Assembly (NCBI GenBank): GCA_911728455.2
Contig: OU452226.1
Coordinates: 12,541,938 to 12,605,937, forward strand
Length of the DNA: 64,000 bases
Direction: 5' to 3'
DNA from: Marthasterias glacialis
Lineage: Eukaryota > Echinodermata > Asteroidea > Forcipulatida > Asteriidae
Below, in pieces: positions 57,601 through 64,000 of this stretch (position 1 is the first letter of the stretch; each line of letters begins with the position of its first letter). Position numbers and translations under genes: made by a program. The notes under the pieces were generated by a model. The model was given only the letters and a program-made list of their open reading frames with translations, ran no database searches and had not been told where the DNA came from.

Positions 57601-60600
57601 GTTAAGAAGAAATTCAATACACTTCCCTGAATGAGAAAAAAACAGACACAATTTCTCAACCAACGAGTACACGTACACATGTGCTGCAAGCCTTTGTTTT
57701 TGCTTTGTGTATATGTTGTAGGGGAAAGGTCACTTTGATAACATTAGAAAAATTAGATTGTCACCAGGAAAATTTTTAAACAGGAGACCAGAGAAAGAAC
57801 AGGCTAAGAGGGACCACCTTGTCCTCCTTGTAATAGTACTGTTCAGTTCACTAACAATTTTTGGTTAACCAGTTCAGTGCCGGGAATCTTCCACTTTTTC
57901 CAGTCCAGCCTGATAGGATTATTTTTCTCGGAATTGCCGGAATCATTTTTCTTTGAGAGTACCACTGTCACAAAGAAACTCTGACGTGAGAAAGCAAAGA
58001 GAACAAAGATTCTCTTTGAAGCACTAGGTTTATTGTTTTCTCTATCAAGAAAATGTCAAATACATGCACCACATATCCTCCACCATGAGCTACGGCCGAG
58101 GACTGGTCCTAAATCCGGAACCAAGGCTGGATACCCGGTTCACTCAAAACTTACTGCCATTGAGCCGAAATACAATGGTGAAAGCCTCTTGAAGTCCAGT
58201 AATCCTCATCTTGGAACAAAAGGAGAAATATCTGGAATTGGGAATTACACAATAGCCGAAAATCTGCAACATATTCAGCACCATTTGTCCTCTTTGTTTG
58301 GGTGGAACAAAGCATTGCACGGTGAGTGCATACTCTGTGCACACTCCGAAACAAAATGTCCGGGCGACCTTTGTTCCTGTATTTCGATTGTACACAAATG
58401 GCGAGTTTACACGTCGCCCGTTTGCTGGCTCGGAAAATAATGGCATGTATACAGGTCATCCGGTGTCAACTGGTTAAAGAAAAAATATGTACCACAGTAA
58501 TGGCAAGTACAGTTTGTGACGTCACATGTATTCAGCAACGCTCCTTTTTCCGGCTCTTTTGCATGTTTAAATGTAGTATCACCATGACAAATAAGAGGGC
58601 AGATTTTGTGGGTTAAGTTGAGGCCTGATATGTATATACACTGATACAGTTCCGTAACTGGATGCTTACCAGTCTTGAGAAAGTTAAGGTAATTCCAAAG
58701 GCAAGGGCAAGCTCTTTGTCTCGGAACCAGTAGGCTGTGATGCGGTTCTGTACAACTACATTAATAGAACAGAATAGAAGAAATGGCTCAGAGTTTTAGA
58801 CTCTTTCATATGACTGTACATCCTTGTTTCTCCCCTGCATGTAAGTTGTTCCCTTCCCAACTTTACACTTGTACTGTAACTATTAATGATCACGGAATCT
58901 CCCTGCCTACACCAGTGGGTAGGTATACACACCCTTGGTGGGGACATTTATACAATGGAACAAAGGTCCACAGAACGTTTTTCTTTGTCAAACCCTGTCC
59001 CCACAAGGCTATTCAATAGAAAAGGGGAATAATAGAACAACAATAAGGAGTCCCCACAATTAGGTGTTGTACCTATGCATATTATACATCGCATGAATGT
59101 GTGTTTCTCCCAACGACTGTACATTCCACTGCTCATCAGAGTTTCCCTCTACCCATTGACTTTGTGCAAGTTCATGTACCCTTCAGTTTTCTGCTAGCCA
59201 TTTTCCATTTACTCTAACCACCCCAAACCCATCACAATCCAACTGCATGTTACATGTATGTTTGATTATGTTGGACTGAGGACTGCACTAGTACACTGAT
59301 CATGCCTGGAATTTCATTTTTGAGAAGGCAAGGCCACTTTCAATATGCAAATAGCACTTCCATTAGAAAAACATAAAGTCTACGGTGAACTTTTGAAGGG
59401 GTACCAAGAAGCCATGGCCTTTGTGGCCTTTGTGTAATTCAAGGTCCGTTTGCATAGAATCAGGTATACCACCATAACGAGAGTCCAACAGTTTGGGTGT
59501 TGAGTTACAACAGCGGCGTTGGATTTTGTTAGAGTGAGGAAGGACCCTAGTAAATCACTTCTGGGAGATAGGGTTACCGGAGTCTCCACTGCCCACTGAA
59601 AGGAGGGGCGTTTTAAACCCACAGTACAGAAACAAATGAAATGAAAAGTTAGCACACAAGTATTCTAAATGTATCACAAAACATGGTTGCAATCTGACCA
59701 ATAACAAACCTCCGCTTTTAATAAACGGGTAAATAATAGAAGCATGGCTACTGCAATTACTTGTCAAGGATCCGTTTCCTGATCCAAATATTAAACGTCC
59801 AACAAGCATGACAGGAAACATGGCACTGGTTCCTTTCAACATTGCTCCGCCAGCAAATGTGCTAGATCCGATCAAACACAGACCAGAAAACAGGAACAGT
59901 CCAACTGAAAAAAAAGAACAAAAAGAAAACCAAAATATTTATTACCAAGCCTCCTTGGTCACCAGGAAAACTCCAACATGTCTACTGGCAAATATCTGTA
60001 TTTTTGTTCTTCTTTTATTCACTTTTGCTCAAATTGTATGCCCTAAAAAAATACCACAACTATGTAACAATCAGTAACAGGGCCCAATTTCATACAGCTG
60101 CTTTAAGCAGAAAATAGTGCTTAAAAGTTTTCTGCTGAGCAAAAATAAGCAGGATACCAGTCACAGAATGTACATGTGACATGCTATTTGGGCTGGTAAC
60201 CTTATTCTGGTAAGCATTAATTTGTTTGTGCTTAGCTACTTTTTGTGCTGAAGCAGCTCTATGAAATTGGACCCAGGTTTGTATGGTGCATTTAATTTGT
60301 ATGCATGCGTTGCACATAACTCTTGCAATCTGAAAATGTGATGAGCCGAAAAAGCCGAGAATAAACTACTCTGCTCTTTTCAGTTCTTCCAGAAAGGGAT
60401 TGTTGTAATCCAATACATCGGTGTGTACACCATGCAAAATCTTCAGACAGCTAATAACTAATCTGCTGGTTAATAAAATGAGTCTGGCCCGGTAATGTAG
60501 TAATTTTAGGGGGATTTAATGCGACTCACCTGGATTGCCAAATTTGTCAATCAGGTACCCTGCGCCAATTACCACCACTGCATTCCTGCTCAAAATAGAG

Positions 60601-63600
60601 GGACAAGAAAGGTAAAATATTTGATTGTTTGTGATTGTTTAACATTATCATAATGATTACATACTGTAGGCATTTTTAGGCGCTTTTAAACTTTGCTTTT
60701 AACAATGTTTAAAATGCCTTACACTATTACTACCCCTGTTCACTGGGCCTTAATCATTCCTGAAACCATCTCAACTCTTTTGGAGTATGCAGCACCGGCA
60801 GCCATATGGGCACAGAGCTTGCTCATCATTCACATCAATCTCTATCGTTGCAGGTACCCATTTACTCCTGGGTGATGAGAAGCAGTTATAGTTAAGTGCC
60901 TTGCCCAAGGACACAAGTGTCACGAGCAGAATTCAAACCCACGTGATGATGACTCAGAGCTTGAGTACGATGCTGTAGACTGCTTGCCCATGACACGCAA
61001 ATGGCCTGCACCATCGGAAACTTGAAATGTTTACAATCAACTTACGTCCATGCATAGATGGCATACAGTAGATTGTACTGGTCTGGGTTCATGCCAAGTC
61101 CCTCCACGCAATCACTAGCATTGGGGTCGGTTGTGTTCAAACATGTGATATTCTGCGAAGAGGGAAAGAAAATCAGATCAACCTGGCAAAGTTGCATGTT
61201 AGCACTGTTTGTTTGTTTGTTTTGTTTCCATCTGCACAACAAACTTGTAAATACAGCAACCATTGAAATAAAAAAAAAATAATACATTGTAATAAAGTAA
61301 CTATTCTTGTTGAGTTAAACATTTAAAGAGTAAACAACGGGCCTGACATATATACTTTGTTCTTGTAAGGGGCAAGGTACTTTTGCCAATTAAAGGGGCA
61401 CCACCAGGAGGGAAATGTAAATTTGCGCTGGAATGTTTCAAGGATCACCCAAGGCAATGATCGTTGAGCTACTTAAGCAAAAAACATTGCTTAACAATTT
61501 TATGCTAAGCAAAAATAAGCAGGATACCAGTCACAGCTCATACTTAAGACATGGTATTATGGCTGGTAACCTTATTCTGGTAAACATAATTTTGTTATGC
61601 TTAGCTTCTTTTTGTGCTTTTAAAGTATCTATCAGGCTTGAAACAGTGAAGTATCATTCCTAAAACAATTAGGCCTACTAGTCAGAGACACATCAGAGGC
61701 CTCCTTCTTACAGTCTTCCATTAACAGAGTAGAAATGGTGCTACTAACACCTACTTACTCCCTGCAAGACTGCCTGTAAGACACTTGGCATGTCGAAACA
61801 GAAGTATGTCCCAAACGTCAGCAGGCAGTTGAAGAACAACACCAAAAAACGGAAATAGGCTACAGGAAATTGCAAACATCAAAAAACAATTTATAGTCAG
61901 AGTAAAGCATGTGTCAGTGTACTTTCATTGATTTCATTTAAATATACTGACAACCCCTGCTCCGCATCATCGTCTGGCTGTATGAAATTCATTGAGGTCA
62001 AGGAAACCAATCGCAATCTTCAGTCTGGAGAATCTTGCTAAATTAGCAGTAAGCAAGAATACCAACAGTTCAGTACGGACATCAAAGCTTGCCAACAAGC
62101 TCTCTGGAGAATCTTGCTTTATTGGCAGTAAGCAAGAATACCAACAGTTCAGTACGGACAACAAAGCTTGCCAACAAGCTCTCATCATGGCTGAATTCCT
62201 TCCAACACTCCTTTCAGAGAAATACAAAAACACCTGGCCAAATAAACTCACAAATTAGTACAAAAAAACATGCATAATAGTACTAATAGTAACAGCAAAT
62301 ACTACTTTGATCATCGCGAATGACAAGTAAGACGTGAACAAAGAGGGATTACAGTAAAAACAAAACAAACCCTGTGTAATTAAATCACACACAATTATCA
62401 ACTTGTGATGTTTAGTGACCTCCATGATCAGGCCACATATGACTGCTTTGGTTTATCATTTATGAAACTCACTTTAGCTGGAGTACCCCGAAAGTTGGCG
62501 CAAGCCAGTGTGGCAAGATCCCCATGCCACAGAATAGTTTGACTTGTGCAGTCAATACAATAGCTCAACTCAACATACCTGACTGTGGCTTCCACAGAGT
62601 TGCTGGCTGGGTGTTCTCATTCTGTTTGCAAATTTGAGGGGGAAACTACACTATCTTGTATTTTAATAAAATTAATAGTAGGCCCCTCTATTTAGTAATT
62701 GTAAATAGGCCCACTATTCTTTTTTTTTTTTTTACATGTTTTAAACTCTTGTTTCACCTTACAATAATGTGCGGCTGATCATGGGGGTAGCTCCCCCTGG
62801 ACTATTCCAAAACTCACTGTGGATTGCGTTGTTTGTAAATCATAAATGATAATTACTGTGTCAATGATAAGTGATTTTTAACTCAGTGTAGGCCTATTGT
62901 TAAGTGTAAAAAACTGTAAAGTAAGTCAATCATCAATCTATATACTAATGTGAGTAACGTGTTTGTTTGTTACGAAAAAAACTCTGAGGTGCAAGCATAG
63001 ATGTAGCTGGAAATTGTCGTGGGTCGTTCTTTTGGACCCACATTCAGGCTAAAGGCTTTTTTTTTTCTTCCGAAACCATTCAATAAGATTTTGGGGGATA
63101 ATAAATTCATTGACAGAGGACTTGTCAGACAAAAGAAGCACGCCCAACAATGTTTCGACAACCATAACAACGTTCACTCACACATCATGCAGTGTACGCA
63201 TGGGTAGGCACACACACCTTTGGGGACAATTAATAGGAACAAAGGTCCCCACAACATTTTTTTTTGTCAAACCCTGTCCCCACAAGGTAATTCAATAGAA
63301 AAGGGAATTAATAGAACAACAATAAATAGATGGGTCTTTCCCCTTTCTTTTTTTTCTTTTGACGACAAAATGTGCGGCAAAAGGTTTTAACTGGTATTGG
63401 AACCGACAAAGCAGAACCGGGTAACACCAACAAAATTATTATTCTCGCGAGCGAACGGCCGCCGGAGGCAGCCGTTTCGCGAGTTAATCTGTAATCAAGC
63501 AAATCAATGAAATTTACATTTTGACACGTCCATAGCTCCCCGCAATCTGATCACTGCAAACCTGAACTGGGACACAGTCGTTCGATGAATGAAAGGAACT

Positions 63601-63768
63601 TTGAAGAAGGATTTGGGTTGTGTAGTTAAGACTTGAAAGAAACTCAGCTACACCTTACAAAATACCGACGCAACCCTCCCCAGCAGAAGACACAGCCGCA
63701 AGGAAGACGGCAAAAAAGGGCTCCCTCTTTGACGACGAGCAACTTACAGCGTTAGATTGCGCTCTCAT
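51631..63768 (-). CDS. MFSD1-like major facilitator superfamily transporter
   Basis: Fourteen minus-strand exons: 63768-63748, 62621-62579, 61859-61759, 61152-61046, 60585-60530, 59904-59761, 58755-58670, 57626-57471, 56463-56330, 55793-55679, 55118-54981, 54258-54116, 52683-52569 and 51816-51631. All phases match, giving 514 codons plus TAA (human MFSD1 is 465 aa). MFSD1-type landmarks are FLVLFFNCLLTFGTYFCFD (TM1), AIYAWTNAVVVIGAGYLIDK (TM2), GRLIFGSGNGS, ITAYWFRDKELALAFG, FPFVADAR and LWLGITYSFAASLWPSIPL. Twelve membrane segments are expected. Mammalian MFSD1 is a lysosomal dipeptide uniporter partnered by GLMP; the same role here is inference. The first luminal loop has three N-glycosylation sequons (residues 56, 61, 66). 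The cytosolic tail holds DREPLL (488-493), an acidic dileucine sorting motif. The first two coding exons (21 and 43 nt) rest on splice and phase logic alone and are the weakest part. Confidence 0.88.
52317..52503. repeat. G-rich repeat with inverted GCGTAGCCA / TGGCTACGC ends
   Basis: CAGCAGCGTAGCCAGG at the left and CTGTGGCTACGCCAC at the right are inverted around G-rich text. It is followed directly by MFSD1-like exon 13 sequence at 52569. Confidence 0.55.
52856..53461. mobile_element. TTAACCAGTT-family MITE (copy 3)
   Basis: TTAACCAGTTGAAACCGGAT at the left end and CAGCAATTTGTTAA at the right. It shares GTGTAATCCCCGATTACAGA, TCAAGTCAGGGTTTCTTTGT and AGAAAAAAGATTCCTGCA with the other copies. 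It lies in an MFSD1-like intron. Confidence 0.75.
56181..56318. repeat. Foldback element, arms ATAGACTTCCATTAAGCC
   Basis: ATAGACTTCCATTAAGCC and GGCTTAATGGATTGGTCTAT are inverted. An unpaired relative of the right arm lies at 36352-36372. The element ends 12 bp from the 3' border of MFSD1-like exon 9. Confidence 0.65.
56631..57020. repeat. G-rich repeat, ends CAGCGGCGTAACTAGG / TTAGTTCTGCCACTG
   Basis: Ends are imperfectly inverted. The inside has two G runs and a C run. It is similar in style to 4885-5042 and 52317-52503. Confidence 0.45.
57865..58477. mobile_element. TTAACCAGTT-family MITE (copy 4, best preserved)
   Basis: Both termini are intact: TTAACCAGTTCAGTGCCGGG and CGGTGTCAACTGGTTAA. 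TTAA is at each end with CCAGTT/AACTGG inside. The 613-bp interior is non-coding. It lies in the MFSD1-like intron between exons 7 and 8. Confidence 0.8.
58915..59046. repeat. Direct repeat partner of 63200-63325
   Basis: GGGTAGGTATACACACC, GGAACAAAGGTCC, TTTGTCAAACCCTGTCCCCA and TAGAACAACAATA occur in the same order in both copies. Both lie in introns of the MFSD1-like gene. Confidence 0.7.
59300..59420. repeat. GGCAATTGCC-family element (diverged)
   Basis: ATGCCTGGAATTTCATTTTT, GGCAAGGCCACTTTC, CTTTTGAAGGGGTACCAAG and GCCATGGCCTTTGTGGCC follow the family order. Confidence 0.5.
60079..60275. repeat. GGGCCCAATTTCAT foldback element (most complete copy)
   Basis: GGGCCCAATTTCATACAGCT and GCAGCTCTATGAAATTGGAC are inverted at the ends. 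The interior has TTTTCTGCTGAGCAAAAATA, GGATACCAGTCACAGAA and GGTAACCTTATTCTGGTAAG. Confidence 0.75.
60716..60997 (-). mobile_element. tRNA-derived SINE with Leu/Ser-type head (second copy)
   Basis: Sister of 41057-41333. Shared blocks on the plus strand are TGGAGTATGCAGCACCGGCA, CAGGTACCCATTTACTCCTG and GTCACGAGCAGAATTCAAAC. The B box is decayed in this copy. Confidence 0.75.
61336..61460. repeat. GGCAATTGCC-family element (truncated)
   Basis: GGGCCTGACATATATAC, GGGGCAAGGTACTTTTGCC, TTGCGCTGGAATGTTTCAAG and CCAAGGCAATGATCG are recognisable. The end is overlapped by the next repeat. Confidence 0.5.
61466..61632. repeat. GGGCCCAATTTCAT-family element (end-trimmed copy)
   Basis: GAGCTACTTAAGCA, AAGCAGGATACCAGTCACAG, GGCTGGTAACCTTATTCTGG and GCTTAGCTTCTTTTTGTGCT match 60079-60275; the outermost CCAATTTCAT part is missing. 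Confidence 0.65.
62019..62182. repeat. Tandem duplication, unit about 81 bp
   Basis: CTGGAGAATCTTGCT, then AGCAGTAAGCAAGAATACCA or GGCAGTAAGCAAGAATACCA, then ACAGTTCAGTACGGACA, then AAAGCTTGCCAACAAGCTCT is present twice with a handful of differences. Open frames on both strands result from the duplication. It lies in an MFSD1-like intron. Confidence 0.8.
63200..63325. repeat. Direct repeat partner of 58915-59046
   Basis: GGGTAGGCACACACACC, GGAACAAAGGTCCCC, TTTGTCAAACCCTGTCCCCA and TAGAACAACAATAAATAG are conserved with the first copy. Confidence 0.7.
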
Positions 63769-63796
63769 CTTCTTTGCGCTATACGGTTAAATGATG

Positions 63797-63840
63797 GCAT
63801 CCATTCATAGAGTTATATATATAACTCTATGCATCCATTC
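63797..63840. mobile_element. 24-bp perfect palindrome between 10-bp direct repeats
   Basis: GCATCCATTC occurs at 63797-63806 and again at 63831-63840. Between them, 63807-63830 is a perfect palindrome starting ATAGAGTTATAT. This has the form of a target-site duplication around a minimal palindromic insertion. It lies 29 bp upstream of the proposed MFSD1-like ATG and adds a TATATA core to its promoter. Confidence 0.7.
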
Positions 63841-64000
63841 CATTGCGAGATGTCGCTGCGAGTGCGCAATCTAGATATTGAGCTCGAGCGAGCATTGTGA
63901 AAGTGAGAAAAAGGGAAGTACCACTACCATATCCGCCATGATTGGTGGCCAGCACTGCACTGTATCGCTCAGCTAGTCATAGTCACTCATCAATAGCACG
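63841..64000. other. Upstream flank of the MFSD1-like gene
   Basis: No coding feature is supported. A minus-strand ATG GCG GAT ATG (63940-63929) precedes an open stretch ending in TAG and does not fit the phase needed by the next exon. Confidence 0.3.

Noticed and set aside
22759..58477. Similar open frames of about 70-100 codons recurring in four places on both strands (around 23.1, 31.9, 52.9 and 58.2 kb)
   Set aside because: They lie inside copies of one MITE family. Recurrence is due to DNA homology; frames shift between copies and occur on both strands.
62000..62258. Open frames on both strands over the duplicated segment
   Set aside because: They arise from a tandem duplication in an MFSD1-like intron; no similarity to any protein family.
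63929..63940. ATG GCG GAT ATG as the first exon of the MFSD1-like gene
   Set aside because: It reaches an in-frame TAG, or a weak donor in the wrong phase, whereas MRAQSNA followed by GTAAGT fits phase 0 of the next exon.
1..64000. CRISPR arrays, phage, operons or bacterial defence islands
   Set aside because: All supported genes are spliced eukaryotic genes. The repeats are interspersed or simple tandem types without CRISPR-like spacer structure.

Overview
This is eukaryotic DNA. It is AT-rich, split into many short exons with GT/AG introns, and packed with short non-autonomous transposons and tRNA-derived SINEs. Conserved genes are separated by kilobases of repeat-rich DNA. Gene content and repeat style suggest a marine invertebrate, most likely a non-vertebrate deuterostome such as an echinoderm; that placement is an impression and was not tested.

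Six protein genes can be assembled by reading exons across splice sites with matching phases. (1) 157-1937, minus: the N-terminal half of a testis-specific-serine/threonine-kinase-like (TSSK) kinase, cut by the window edge. (2) 4563-7998, minus: a complete five-exon SBDS gene (253 aa, 60S ribosome maturation). (3) 8557-30264, plus: an eight-exon gene of about 377 aa that aligns with clathrin heavy chain only over the N-terminal beta-propeller and then stops. It is head-to-head with SBDS across 558 bp carrying a CCAAT box and an ETS-type site. (4) and (5) 39816-41938 and 45113-47888, plus: two tandem three-exon paralogues encoding membrane-anchored SRPBCC/START-like proteins with identical phase-2 introns. 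(6) 51631-63768, minus: a complete 14-exon MFSD1-like major facilitator transporter (514 aa).

The gene-free stretches and introns are dominated by repeats. These include two TTAA-flanked inverted-repeat families, a five-copy foldback family with TIRs resembling AGGCCGTGTCCGAAT, a GGCAATTGCC-containing family with about a dozen copies (several carrying nested insertions), tRNA-headed SINEs including a head-to-tail trimer, a foldback element enclosing a tRNA-like Pol III promoter, and a frameshifted non-LTR reverse-transcriptase remnant.

There is no CRISPR array, operon or prokaryote-type defence locus. The most interesting items are the clathrin terminal-domain-only gene, the tandem SRPBCC pair, and the TIR-flanked tRNA-like element.
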